DNA of 64,000 bases from Henriciella sp. GTDB taxonomy: Bacteria > Pseudomonadota > Alphaproteobacteria > Caulobacterales > Hyphomonadaceae. Under the pieces are notes generated by a model. It ran no database searches, was not told the origin of the DNA, and saw nothing but the letters and a program-made list of their open reading frames with translations. Location: NCBI GenBank assembly GCA_030066975.1, contig JASJAO010000005.1, positions 1-64,000 on the forward strand, given 5' to 3'. Below, one piece after another: positions 17,288 through 25,059 of this stretch. Position numbers and translations under genes: made by a program. Every line of letters starts with the position of its first letter. The stretch's first letter is position 1.

Positions 17288-17689
17288 CTAATTGTCTTTG
17301 CGCCACCGCTCTATGACCGCTGGAATCAAGTCTTTCAGATCGTCGAAAATCCAGGCTCCACGTGGCGACGAGCCATAATCCGCCAGACCAGCGCTGCAGA
17401 CCACATATGAAATGAATTCTGCGTAAGAAGCGGGCCAGCCTTTCTCATGCGCGACCTTGCTCGCGACGAACTCATTTCGGGACATTTTGTCGAGCACAAA
17501 CATAACATCCTCGTCCACAGCGGTGCCGTACCCACCGCATTGGACATCCAGGATATCCGACCAGAAATCGTTGCGCACCTCGATCGACACAGGATCCTCG
17601 GTGTCGACGGGGGGCGTTGAGACATAATGCTCAAGCTGCGCACGGATCCCGAGGGCCCGCCAGTCTTGTTCTGAGTAAGTCCTTGCCAT
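17288..17689 (-). CDS. Hypothetical phage protein (cargo block)
   Basis: Encodes 133 residues, beginning MARTYSEQDWRALGIRAQLEHYVSTPPVDTEDP. Soluble and acidic/aromatic, with two segments likely to be helical (DEDVMFVLDKMSRNEF, FDDLKDLIPAVIERW). No motif I recognise. It lies in a minus-strand block between gpW and portal with non-coding DNA on both sides (209 and over 400 bp), and a plausible own promoter at 17724-17751. That arrangement is typical of morons expressed from the lysogen. Not a structural protein by context. Confidence 0.65.
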   Translation of the reverse strand: MARTYSEQDWRALGIRAQLEHYVSTPPVDTEDPVSIEVRNDFWSDILDVQCGGYGTAVDEDVMFVLDKMSRNEFVASKVAHEKGWPASYAEFISYVVCSAGLADYGSSPRGAWIFDDLKDLIPAVIERWRKDN

Positions 17690-17723
17690 TGATCAGTTGC
17701 TCCAGACTAGGCTTCAGTCAGGC

Positions 17724-17751
17724 AGCTTAGCTCAAATCTACCGACTGCCAA
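17724..17751 (-). promoter_or_regulatory. Possible promoter for the cargo block
   Basis: On the minus strand a TTGGCA (17746-17751) and a TAAGCT (17724-17729) are separated by 16 bp, 35 bases before the start of the hypothetical cargo gene. This matches a weak sigma-70-type promoter. The rest of the 208-bp gap 17690-17897 shows nothing clear. Confidence 0.3.
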
Positions 17752-17897
17752 CTTTTGCGCCTATCTCAATCCCGGATTGATCATGATTGACGGCACTTGC
17801 ATAAAGCAATCACCAGCGAGTCGCCGCACGAGCATCATGACCTTGGTTCTGCGCCCCATGCCGGGTCGGGCTGCGCGGGGAGGTCCCGCTGGTGAGC

Positions 17898-18155
17898 TCA
17901 GTAGCGCTGCGGTCGCCCAAACACGGGTCGGATCGGACGTCGACGCTCAAACTCCGCGCTACAATTGCATTTGGCGAGTTCTTCCTCGACCTCCTGGATG
18001 AGGCTGCGGAGGGTGGATTCCTGAGCAGGCGTGTATTCGGCATTGCGCCCGTCATAGGCGACTTTGACCAGTTTGGTGCCAAGCGCCAATTGCGTGAGTG
18101 CCGCTTTGAGCGCGGCATGGTCGGCCAGCAATTGGGGACATCTATCATTTGCCAT
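17898..18155 (-). CDS. gpW-like head-tail joining protein
   Basis: Encodes 85 residues from the ATG at 18155, which overlaps the large terminase stop as TGATG. The composition and the motif LALGTKLVKVAYDGRNAEYTPAQESTLRSLIQEVEEEL match lambda gpW: a helix, then K-V-x-x-D-G-R-x-x-E-(F/Y), then a long helix. The tail is basic (RRRPIRPVFGRPQRY). It sits between terminase and portal as in lambda A-W-B. gpW closes the connector after packaging and prepares the head for tail attachment. Confidence 0.85.
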   Translation of the reverse strand: MANDRCPQLLADHAALKAALTQLALGTKLVKVAYDGRNAEYTPAQESTLRSLIQEVEEELAKCNCSAEFERRRPIRPVFGRPQRY

Positions 18156-20338
18156 CAGCTTGTCCTCCAATTCTGTTTGCCCATCTCGCGCAGTTTGGCT
18201 TTGTCGGCCTCGCTAAGCCCGCGGGTCGGCTCTGTCTGTTCGGCAGGCGGCGGGGTCACACGGCCCCAGATCTGTTCCAGACCACCCGCATCCTTCAGCG
18301 CGGGATCCTCATCCGGCAGCGCCGCCTCATAGGCTTCGCGCCAGCGGTCCTCATCCCAATTGTCCATTTGCAGCGACCAGGCCCCGGCGAGGCAATAGAC
18401 GCCGAGGTCAAGTTGCTCATTGGCCTGGCCCGAGACTTTGACCCATTCGCCGTGCGGCTTTTTGGGATCGTCAAAACTGATCTTCTCGGCCGTCAGCTGT
18501 TTGGCTTCAGCCTCGGTTAGCCCTTCCGGAAACAGGATCGCCCGGCTCGGCAAGGGCTTGTCCGCCTCGGATATGATCCCGTCGGCGAGCCCATTGTAGA
18601 ACCGGCTTTTCAGCGTGTGCGTCCCGATCTGGAGCGGGACAATCTTGGCCACCGTGCGGCCACCGAACTTGACCTTGCGGCGTGTGCCCTGCGTCACAGC
18701 TGGCGCCTGATAGGCTTTCGGGCCTTTCGCGCCAAAAATCGCAAACACGCCCTCAGCGCCTCGGCCACGGCAATAGTGATAAACTTCCTGTGTCCAGTTG
18801 CCGGAATCGACGAAACAGCGCACCGGCATGGCGGGTTTGAAGTTCGGCCCGGCATAGGTCTGCTTGCGCTGGGCATCGAGATCGCGCCAAACGTCCAGTT
18901 TGGTGGGATCGCCCGGCAGGATGCCGGTCGCGACCCGAAACCCGAGACCGCCCCGGCCCCAGCCATAGACCGCCCATTCGAGGCGATTGACCTGGACATC
19001 GACAGCCATGGTCAGAAACGCGCAGAAAGGCGGCACCTCGTTTGGCTTTGCCCAGACCCGGCCCGCCGCAGCGACGAGCTCTTCCACTTCCGGGCGATCG
19101 ACGAGGCCTTCATAAGGCAGGCCGAGCGTTTGTTGAAAGAACACAGTGGCGTCGAGGCGGCCATCCACAACTTTGCGCCATTCGTCCCAAATCACGTCCC
19201 AACCGATAATCGTATTCATCGCCTGCCAGATATGGAAACTCGCGGCGCGGCCCTCGCAATCACGACCCGCAATCCAGCGCGAGCCGTGTTTGGCGAAAGC
19301 GTACTTTTCGATGTCGGCTGCCGGGATGACATCCGGAGGGACCGGATTGTCGTCACGATCGCTTTTGAAATACGGGACCCAGCGCCCGTTTTTGATCATC
19401 TCGTGGCGGTGATAGTTCTCAGCCAGCGCCCCGCAACCCTGATTGGGCTGATCTTTCGAACGCGCCTGGCAGTAAAACCCCACCGTCTGTTTTGGGTTCT
19501 TTTCTGTGGGCCCAGCCATGTTTTCAAAGTGCAGCGCACTATAGTCTCCGCAATGCGGACATGGGACAACGAATTGGGCCTGGTCTCCGGCTTCGAATTC
19601 CGCCGTGACCCGGCACCCCCCTTTTTCGCCCTCTTCAACCTTCTTGCCCGGCGTTGACGGAATGATGAGCTTGAACCGCGCACCCGCCATGGTTCCGCGT
19701 TTGCGCGCCTGATCGATCGGATGGCCGCGACCGTCCACGTCCTCCTCATACTCGGTTGCCTCTTCTGTCACCACGAGAGGCGCGGTGATCATCTGCAGAG
19801 GCTTTGATGTGCCCGCACTATCGATGATCGCAAATCCCCCGGCAAACCGTTTGAAAGCGCCGGTCGACCCGTCCGCAGAACGGCCGGTCTGGCGCGCCAC
19901 TTTGCGCTGGACGCGCGGGCTCGCCGCCACGGAGGCATCAAACTTGACCTTGTTGTACTTCTTCGCCTCATCTGACGACGGTGCCAGGATCAGCATACTA
20001 CACGGGGCTTGATCGATCCGACTGAGGATCGCGTTGACACCACATTCGGACTTTCCCGTCTGGGCTGACCCACGGACCGTGACTGTCTGGCTCGGATCTT
20101 CCGGGCCCATCCGGTCCATTGGGACAATCAGATAAGGCAATCGACCATTGTCCCACGGCCCTGGGAACGGCGAACCACTTTCCGGCGAAACCATGCGATG
20201 CGCATCCGCCCAATCAGAGACTGAAAGCGGGGCCTCTTCAGGCGCGGCGGCAGCGACAGCCCCCGCCACCACGACGGCAGCACTGGCCAGACCGACGAAG
20301 ATTGCATCAAGTTCAGCAGGGTCGATCAGATCGATCAT
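18155..20338 (-). CDS. Terminase large subunit, lambda gpA family
   Basis: Encodes 727 residues (lambda A has 641). The Walker A-like motif GSAQTGKSEC lies near residues 89-98, and the ATPase region continues with APSSDEAKKYNKVKF. A zinc-binding region is visible at VPCPHCGDYSALHFENM and later FYCQARSKDQPNQGCGAL, a gpA-family feature. The C-terminal part contains the nuclease domain (FLTMAVDVQVNRLEWAVYGWGRGG ... FVDSGNWTQEVYHYC). An Ala-rich hydrophobic stretch near residues 15-30 is unusual. The motor cuts at cos and drives DNA into the prohead. It overlaps the small terminase by 4 bp. Confidence 0.95.
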   Translation of the reverse strand: MIDLIDPAELDAIFVGLASAAVVVAGAVAAAAPEEAPLSVSDWADAHRMVSPESGSPFPGPWDNGRLPYLIVPMDRMGPEDPSQTVTVRGSAQTGKSECGVNAILSRIDQAPCSMLILAPSSDEAKKYNKVKFDASVAASPRVQRKVARQTGRSADGSTGAFKRFAGGFAIIDSAGTSKPLQMITAPLVVTEEATEYEEDVDGRGHPIDQARKRGTMAGARFKLIIPSTPGKKVEEGEKGGCRVTAEFEAGDQAQFVVPCPHCGDYSALHFENMAGPTEKNPKQTVGFYCQARSKDQPNQGCGALAENYHRHEMIKNGRWVPYFKSDRDDNPVPPDVIPAADIEKYAFAKHGSRWIAGRDCEGRAASFHIWQAMNTIIGWDVIWDEWRKVVDGRLDATVFFQQTLGLPYEGLVDRPEVEELVAAAGRVWAKPNEVPPFCAFLTMAVDVQVNRLEWAVYGWGRGGLGFRVATGILPGDPTKLDVWRDLDAQRKQTYAGPNFKPAMPVRCFVDSGNWTQEVYHYCRGRGAEGVFAIFGAKGPKAYQAPAVTQGTRRKVKFGGRTVAKIVPLQIGTHTLKSRFYNGLADGIISEADKPLPSRAILFPEGLTEAEAKQLTAEKISFDDPKKPHGEWVKVSGQANEQLDLGVYCLAGAWSLQMDNWDEDRWREAYEAALPDEDPALKDAGGLEQIWGRVTPPPAEQTEPTRGLSEADKAKLREMGKQNWRTS

Positions 20339-21090
20339 GCGGCTTGCTCCTCATCTCCAGGACTTGGGCCTGGTTCCGCCTCGGCCCCGACCAGAAGCTC
20401 CACCGCATACGCCTCAAGCACCCGAAAGCGCTCAAACACGTCGGCATCACCATCAGCGACGCTCTCGGCAATCTTCTGTGCGAACATGTTCCAACCGGCG
20501 CGAAAGGTCTCGTCCAAGATCGCCCGAACATCTCCGGCGCGGCTATCATCCTTGAACATGGCGGCAATCCGCTCTGACGCTGGGCCGATTTGGGCCCGGT
20601 GTAGCGCCTTGCCTTCCGCGATCGCATTGGCGAGAGCGGCTTGCACAGACGCGACCGGGACAAGTTGTCCGTTGGCTTCGAGCAGTCTTCGCTGAAGCTC
20701 GAGCGCTTGGAGGTGCGCCTTGGCCTTGGTCGGATCCTTTGGAACACCGCGTTCATCACGCTCAAGCACCGCAGAACGATTTGAACCTACGAGTGGTTCG
20801 TCTTTCGGGCCCGCCGGTTGAACCTGAACTTGTCCGCTCGGCATGATCTGCCCAGCCTCACCGGCGTGCAGCTGACGCTGGTAGTCGTCGCAATAGCGCG
20901 AGAACATCTGCGCGGCGTCGATCCACAATGTCCGGCCGGACTTTCGAGCCAGGTCTGTGTACCCATCGCGCCTGGCGAGGCGACTGATGGTCGAGAGACC
21001 GACCGTGACCCCGTGCTTGGCGAAGTAGGTGACCGTCTCTTTGCCGGTGAGCCAGCTGTCCGGAATCTCTGAAGCAACGGCGTCTGACAT
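20335..21090 (-). CDS. Terminase small subunit (Nu1-like)
   Basis: Encodes 251 residues from the ATG at 21090, preceded by GGAGG ten bases upstream. The frame is open further upstream to 21450, but that part crosses the repeat-rich gap and is rejected. Residues 12-62 form a winged-helix-like DNA-binding domain (WLTGKETVTYFAKHGVTVGLSTISRLARRDGYTD then WIDAAQMF), as in lambda Nu1. A helical segment follows (KAHLQALELQRRLLEANG). The acidic C-terminus (EPGPSPGDEEQAA) probably contacts the large subunit. It recognises cos and recruits the motor; the GTTGC repeats upstream are a candidate binding region. Confidence 0.8.
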   Translation of the reverse strand: MSDAVASEIPDSWLTGKETVTYFAKHGVTVGLSTISRLARRDGYTDLARKSGRTLWIDAAQMFSRYCDDYQRQLHAGEAGQIMPSGQVQVQPAGPKDEPLVGSNRSAVLERDERGVPKDPTKAKAHLQALELQRRLLEANGQLVPVASVQAALANAIAEGKALHRAQIGPASERIAAMFKDDSRAGDVRAILDETFRAGWNMFAQKIAESVADGDADVFERFRVLEAYAVELLVGAEAEPGPSPGDEEQAA

Positions 21091-21105
21091 GGGTGCAGGA
21101 CCTCC

Positions 21106-21253
21106 GTTGCAGGTTAGTTGCAGGCGGGTCCTATAGTTGCAGCGATGGTTGCAGGTGTTTCGAAATTTCCGCACTGGAAATCCAAAACGCGCTACGCGCC
21201 CCCCGTATTGTTTTGGGTTTGGGAAGGACCCGAAAAGTTGCGACGAAAGTTGC
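21106..21253 (+). repeat. GTTGC boxes upstream of the small terminase (candidate cos/packaging region)
   Basis: Four GTTGCAG boxes on the plus strand (21106, 21117, 21136, 21148) and two AAAGTTGC boxes (GTTGC at 21237 and 21249). Spacings are 11, 19, 12 and 12 bp. They fall in the 229-bp gap 21091-21319 directly before the terminase genes, where lambda keeps cosN and its terminase-binding R sites. No other gene is seen in the gap. Confidence 0.5.
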
Positions 21254-21319
21254 CGTGCAAGTTTCCGATGGTGGCGTTCGTCCCCGATTCTCACTTCCCG
21301 GTCAACCCCCACTCCCGGT

Positions 21320-22492
21320 TCACCGCCCCCGATTGACCCGACCCGCGACTGCCTCCAGCCCCGCCACCATTGAGATTTGAAGCACTTGAAGAATATCTGA
21401 AATTCTTCCTCCGATATGCTTGCGAGCGGCTTCCTCGACACCAAACCCACCCCGAATCACCGCCATTGCCGCCAGTCCGCAGCCCTCACGCCCCGAATCA
21501 ATCCCGGCCTGTTCTGCCGCATTGAACAGCTCGAGCCAGACCTCACCGACCCGCCGCCGCGCGTCCACCAGATCGCTCAGCCCGCCATCATGGCCCGGCC
21601 TCACGCCCTGCCCGACCCGCTCGGCAAAGCCGCCATAGGTCTCTACCCCGCAGGGAATGTCGTCCTCGCCCACCTTGTCGACCACCACCTGTTCGAACGT
21701 GCCACGCCGCACCGCGCGCCAGACCGTCACCCGGCCATCACCATCACCGGCATGCCCGGACACGCCGCCGCCGGAGCGCGCCACAGCCGCCTCATCCATC
21801 GCCAACAGTGCCTGCGCCGTGCGATAGTGCGCCTCAGTCAGATAGTTGGATCGCTGGACGATCAGAGCGAACCGCTCCCGGACCTGCCGTTTGGACGCCT
21901 TACGCGCCTGGGCACAGCTCGCCAGCTCGGCCTCAACATCCGCCAGCTCGCTTTCAAGCCGATTGCGCGCCCGGCCCAGCTCACCAATCCGAACCGCGGA
22001 CTTCGGATCACCGGGATCGCAGCGCTTCAAGGACTTTCGGCTTCCCTCGATCGCGGCCAGCAGCTTCTTGCGCTTCGCCTCGAGGTCCCTGCGCCGACGG
22101 TCTTCCCGTTTGGCCACCCGCTCCAGCGCCATACGTCCCGACTGTTCGCCTGTCAGGGCGAGCAAAGTCGATTTCAGCGATCGAATCTGGACACGCTTAT
22201 CCCCTTGCAGCTCGGCAGGCGCGCCTTCATCGACCATCTCGCGCAAACGCCGCTCGGCCCGAAACAGTTCGGCTTCAACTTGCGCAAGCTTCGCCTCCCG
22301 TGACATCCGCCGCGGTCGGCGTTTCGGGCGTTTGGCCTTGACCTCCACCGCCTCATTCGCAGCGCTGTGATCCGGCGTCGCCCGCCCAGCCACCGTGCGC
22401 TTCTGCGCCGCCATCTCGGTCTGAAACGGGGTCAGGTCATGCTCCGGCAGAAACCGCTGAGCGGTCAAAATTCCTTTGCGTCGTCGCGGCAT
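21320..22492 (-). CDS. Coiled-coil phage protein, function unknown
   Basis: Encodes 390 residues, beginning MPRRRKGILTAQRFLPEHDLTPFQTEM. Very basic N-terminus (KAKRPKRRPRRMSREAK), then a long charged coiled coil to residue about 200, then a Gly-rich segment and a C-terminal helical part AVIRGGFGVEEAARKHIGGRISDILQVLQ that could be helix-turn-helix. It follows the O-like gene by 2 bp and is the last gene before the putative cos region and terminase. That is the slot of a late regulator (Q position) or replication partner (P position), but no signature supports either. Confidence 0.55.
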   Translation of the reverse strand: MPRRRKGILTAQRFLPEHDLTPFQTEMAAQKRTVAGRATPDHSAANEAVEVKAKRPKRRPRRMSREAKLAQVEAELFRAERRLREMVDEGAPAELQGDKRVQIRSLKSTLLALTGEQSGRMALERVAKREDRRRRDLEAKRKKLLAAIEGSRKSLKRCDPGDPKSAVRIGELGRARNRLESELADVEAELASCAQARKASKRQVRERFALIVQRSNYLTEAHYRTAQALLAMDEAAVARSGGGVSGHAGDGDGRVTVWRAVRRGTFEQVVVDKVGEDDIPCGVETYGGFAERVGQGVRPGHDGGLSDLVDARRRVGEVWLELFNAAEQAGIDSGREGCGLAAMAVIRGGFGVEEAARKHIGGRISDILQVLQISMVAGLEAVAGRVNRGR

Positions 22493-22494
22493 CG

Positions 22495-23472
22495 TTAGCG
22501 CTCCTCACGTTTGAAAACAGGTTCTGAAACAGAGTGTTGCGAGGCCTCCGGCAGCGGCTTTGCCCCATGGGCATGACGGCCTCGATCGGTGATCATCAGC
22601 CCGAGATAGCCATGATCCATCGCCACACTCAGCAGCGTGTTGAAGTCTGTCCGGTTGAGCTGATCGCACTGTTTCGTGCTGCCTGCCCGGATCACCAGCC
22701 AGCCATCCAGGGTCGCCAGATGGCACCCGAGCAGGCGTTCCGCGAGGTCGGCGCGGCGTTGACCATTCAGCCGCGAGAGCCCGGCAAGCGACCGCACATC
22801 GAGCGCCGCCTCGCGCATGGGCGTGCGCGTAAGGGGATTATCCTTGAGGAGTATATCCTTATAGGGGGGTGTGGGGGGTGTGGTCTCAAAGTCCAGGTTC
22901 GCGGTCTCAGAGTCATAGTTTGTGGTCTCAAAGTCATAGTTTGGCGTCACTTGTCCACAGACCCGCTCCGGCCAGCCGGTCATGGCCTCTGACAGCGCGT
23001 TCAGCGCCTTGTCCATGCCCCGTGCCGCCGCCCGTTGATCCTCTGCCAGAAGCGCCGCGCGCAGGCTGTGAATGACGCCGCTGCAGGCCGCCTCCGACGC
23101 GGGCGCACCAAGATGGCCACCTGCCCGGATGGCCCGCGTGGCCCCGCCGCCAATCCGACGCCGCGCGGTCGCCACGGCCCCGGCCACGATCTGGATCCGC
23201 TCCCAGTGCACGCGATAGGTCCAGATCACACCAGGCCCGCCCTTTGGTCGACGCGGGATTACCAGCAGCTGGTCGCTCGCCGCGCCACACAGCCGCTCAA
23301 ACGCCCGGCTCAGGGTGCGGTTCTCATAGCGCGCCACCCCGCTCAGCGTCGCGCGGCTCACGGCCGAGAAGAGCGTGCGCCGGTCGGTATAGGTCGCGAG
23401 CGCCTGCAACAGCGAGGCTTCAACCGCGCCCTCGAGCAGGCAGGCTTTTACCGCCTCAGACAGGTCCCGCAT
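22495..23472 (-). CDS. Replication initiator-like phage protein (O-like) with internal repeats
   Basis: Encodes 325 residues. The N-terminal 100 residues have a winged-helix look (LLQALATYTDRRTLFSAVSRATLSGVARYENRTLSRAFERL) and a strand region VIWTYRVHWERIQI. A low-complexity hinge near residues 177-205 holds three copies of a seven-residue unit (NYDFETT, NYDSETA, NLDFETT), followed by TPPYKDILLKD, typical of the hinge in phage O/DnaD-type initiators. A C-terminal helical domain follows. The repeated peptide is encoded by three 21-bp DNA repeats, as in lambda O where ori lies inside the gene. Function inferred from architecture. Confidence 0.55.
   Translation of the reverse strand: MRDLSEAVKACLLEGAVEASLLQALATYTDRRTLFSAVSRATLSGVARYENRTLSRAFERLCGAASDQLLVIPRRPKGGPGVIWTYRVHWERIQIVAGAVATARRRIGGGATRAIRAGGHLGAPASEAACSGVIHSLRAALLAEDQRAAARGMDKALNALSEAMTGWPERVCGQVTPNYDFETTNYDSETANLDFETTPPTPPYKDILLKDNPLTRTPMREAALDVRSLAGLSRLNGQRRADLAERLLGCHLATLDGWLVIRAGSTKQCDQLNRTDFNTLLSVAMDHGYLGLMITDRGRHAHGAKPLPEASQHSVSEPVFKREER
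22880..22942 (+). repeat. Three tandem 21-bp iterons (putative prophage replication origin)
   Basis: Copies at 22880-22900, 22901-22921 and 22922-22942, consensus GTGGTCTCAAAGTC then ATAGTTT; copies 2 and 3 differ at two positions and copy 1 diverges mainly near its end. They lie inside the O-like gene. A purine-rich G tract (ataGGGGGGtgtGGGGGG) and an A+T-rich segment (about 22838-22864) lie immediately to the left. This layout of iterons plus a melting region inside the initiator gene matches lambdoid origins. Confidence 0.65.
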
Positions 23473-23583
23473 CGCGTGCCCCCGCAGCTAAATTTTGACA
23501 TGAAAAAGCGCCGTCCGAAAAGCGAACCGCGTTCGTATTTTTGATCATAAAACTCTCATTCACGCCTTCCCGGCGCGTGAAAC

Positions 23584-23692
23584 GATCCGATTTCGGATCA
23601 AAATGCGGGAGAGCGCGGTCGTCCAAACCCCCTCCCGCGCAATGCCAACGGATCCTCTGCGTGCACCGGGGCGCAGACGAGGACGCGCCCCG
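23584..23692. promoter_or_regulatory. Cluster of three palindromes upstream of the replication genes
   Basis: The 255-bp gap 23473-23727 has no gene. It holds a perfect GATCCGATTTCGGATC (23584-23599), a GCGGGAG/CTCCCGC inverted repeat (23605-23638) and a CGGGGCGC/GCGCCCCG inverted repeat (23667-23692). A degenerate copy of the GAACC palindrome lies at 23515-23535. Transcripts from the early operon would cross this block before the O-like gene, so it may hold operators, an attenuator or part of a control region. Confidence 0.5.
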
Positions 23693-23727
23693 CGCTTAGG
23701 GCGGTACGAGGATGCGGGGCGGGTAGG

Positions 23728-24060
23728 TCATGCGTCCTCGAGCTCCCGAGGGCTCACCAACGACATGAGCTGGCTAAGCCCCTCCCCGATCGAGGGGAGC
23801 TTTCGAAACCGCCAGCGATGGAAGCCGATTTCCCGATCGCTCCAAACGATGATTTTCGGGCCGTACTCAGAAAGCTGAACGTGTCCCAGCCCAGGATTGC
23901 ACACCTCAACCAGCAAAAGAGACTCGACCTCGTCGAAACCTCGAACGCTATAAATCTCTCCCTGAACAAGAGGCCACGCTGGAGCGGTGTCTGGCCAATC
24001 CATTGGCTCTGACGCATCCACGCACTTCACGCGTTCTCCGATCTCGAAACCCGCCATCAC
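23728..24060 (-). CDS. Hypothetical phage early protein
   Basis: Encodes 110 residues, beginning MMAGFEIGERVKCVDASEPMDWPDTAPAWPLVQGEIYSVRGF. The pattern G-x-x-V-x-C ... G-x-x-Y-x-V-x-x-F resembles small SH3-barrel-like phage proteins, but that is a shape argument only. It starts 4 bp inside the ASCH gene stop (ATGA) and is the last gene of the coupled early operon. Function unknown. Confidence 0.6.
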   Translation of the reverse strand: MMAGFEIGERVKCVDASEPMDWPDTAPAWPLVQGEIYSVRGFDEVESLLLVEVCNPGLGHVQLSEYGPKIIVWSDREIGFHRWRFRKLPSIGEGLSQLMSLVSPRELEDA

Positions 24061-24680
24061 ACCCGCCCTTCTGCCAGCAGGGCATCGACTTGGCCCTCAA
24101 TCACCTCGAAGGTCAGCGCGCCGATTTGTGGATTGTCCACCCACGCTTCGCCCGCCTTGCGCCCGTGCAGGCTATCCCAGAGCTTGCTGAACGCGCCCTC
24201 GGCTGTTTTCGCGGTCTGGCCCAGCTCACAAAAGACTCGCCCCTGTTGATCCTTGACCCAAGCCCCATGATGCGCCCAGCCACGCGACTTTGATCGCAGC
24301 AATCCCTCCGCCTCGGCATCTTCAGCAGAAATCATCTGCAGCGCCTCAAATCTGCGTTCGGTCACTTTCAGCGTCAGACGCGAGGCCCGCCGCGGCAGGA
24401 AGATGCTGGGGCGAAGCTTCCCCCAGCGCACCGGCTCGCGCTCCGCCACCGGCGTGCGATTGCGCGCCTGCTCGTAGCAGATCGGCACCGCTGCGCTGAT
24501 CGCGCTCGGTTTGACGGGGTCGAGGCCTTCCAGCGTTCGCCATGCCTCGCGCACATAGAAGAGGTCGCCCGGCTCCGCCTTGAGCATGGGCGACCCGGCC
24601 AGCCGCCGCGTCTGCGTCTTCACGCCCACCAGCAGGGCCCCGACCATGGCCTCAGAGAACAGGATCCCGCGCACCTTCAT
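24057..24680 (-). CDS. ASCH-domain (PUA-like) phage protein
   Basis: Encodes 207 residues. The start MKVRGILFSEAMVGALLVGVKTQTRRLAG is the classic opening of ASCH-type phage proteins (I-L-F-S/x-x-M-V-x-A-L-L-x-G-x-K-T-Q-T-R-R). Further blocks GDLFYVREAW and LTLKVTERRFEALQMISAEDAEAEGL fit the same family. ASCH domains have a PUA-like RNA-binding fold; some bind or process modified nucleosides or RNA. Its role in phage is not established. Overlaps its neighbours by 4 bp on each side. Confidence 0.8.
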   Translation of the reverse strand: MKVRGILFSEAMVGALLVGVKTQTRRLAGSPMLKAEPGDLFYVREAWRTLEGLDPVKPSAISAAVPICYEQARNRTPVAEREPVRWGKLRPSIFLPRRASRLTLKVTERRFEALQMISAEDAEAEGLLRSKSRGWAHHGAWVKDQQGRVFCELGQTAKTAEGAFSKLWDSLHGRKAGEAWVDNPQIGALTFEVIEGQVDALLAEGRV

Positions 24681-24877
24681 CCGCTTGCCCCCACAAGCCA
24701 GATCAGTCCGGCAGACAGCGCCAGAAAGCCGAGAAAGCCAAACATCAAACCGCCGAGAAATGCCGCAAACAGACGCCCGCGCGGGGCCGGATCCACGCGG
24801 CGTGGATAGACCGCCCCATGCAGCGCGACAATCTTGCCGTCCGCCCGGCCGAGATCATACAAAACCCGCCGCCTCAT
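24677..24877 (-). CDS. Small single-pass membrane protein
   Basis: Encodes 66 residues: a basic N-terminal half (MRRRVLYDLGRADGKIVALHGAVYPRRVDPAPRGR) followed by one strong transmembrane segment with Gly/Phe/Leu (LFAAFLGGLMFGFLGFLAL). Positive-inside rule suggests N-in. ATGA overlaps on both sides. Two such proteins lie side by side here; a lysis-related or superinfection role is possible but unsupported. Confidence 0.55.
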   Translation of the reverse strand: MRRRVLYDLGRADGKIVALHGAVYPRRVDPAPRGRLFAAFLGGLMFGFLGFLALSAGLIWLVGASG

Positions 24878-25059
24878 CGGCTGACCCCCATCAAAGCCGC
24901 CGCCAAAAGATCAATCGTCAACACCCAGATCACCAGGGAGACCAAACTCAGCCCCAGGAATAGGATCGAGCGCATGGTCGGCCCATATTTGTGCGGGTCA
25001 CGGCGCCGCGGCTGAACCGGCGGCTGCGAGCGGGCGCGCGGGAGACCAGGGGCTCTCAT
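24874..25059 (-). CDS. Small single-pass membrane protein
   Basis: Encodes 61 residues. The start at 25059 is favoured because its ATG overlaps the preceding stop (ATGA); an internal ATG at 24975 (MRSILFLGL) is an alternative. Basic N-terminus (RARSQPPVQPRRRDPHKYG) followed by a transmembrane segment SILFLGLSLVSLVIWVLTIDLLAAAL. Tightly coupled to the other small membrane gene. Function unknown. Confidence 0.5.
   Translation of the reverse strand: MRAPGLPRARSQPPVQPRRRDPHKYGPTMRSILFLGLSLVSLVIWVLTIDLLAAALMGVSR

Noticed and set aside
1-21090. Gene transfer agent cluster
   Set aside because: The gene set is lambda-like (gpA, W, B, D, E families) with integrase, repressors and replication genes, so it is a temperate prophage.
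21091-21450. Upstream extension of the small terminase reading frame
   Set aside because: It crosses the repeat-rich gap; the ATG at 21090 has a good GGAGG site and starts the conserved domain.
22880-22942. CRISPR or transposon ends
   Set aside because: Only three contiguous in-frame copies without spacers; best explained as iterons.
23603-23878. Plus-strand frame in the palindrome-rich gap
   Set aside because: Antisense to the early operon, and its sequence is driven by the inverted repeats.
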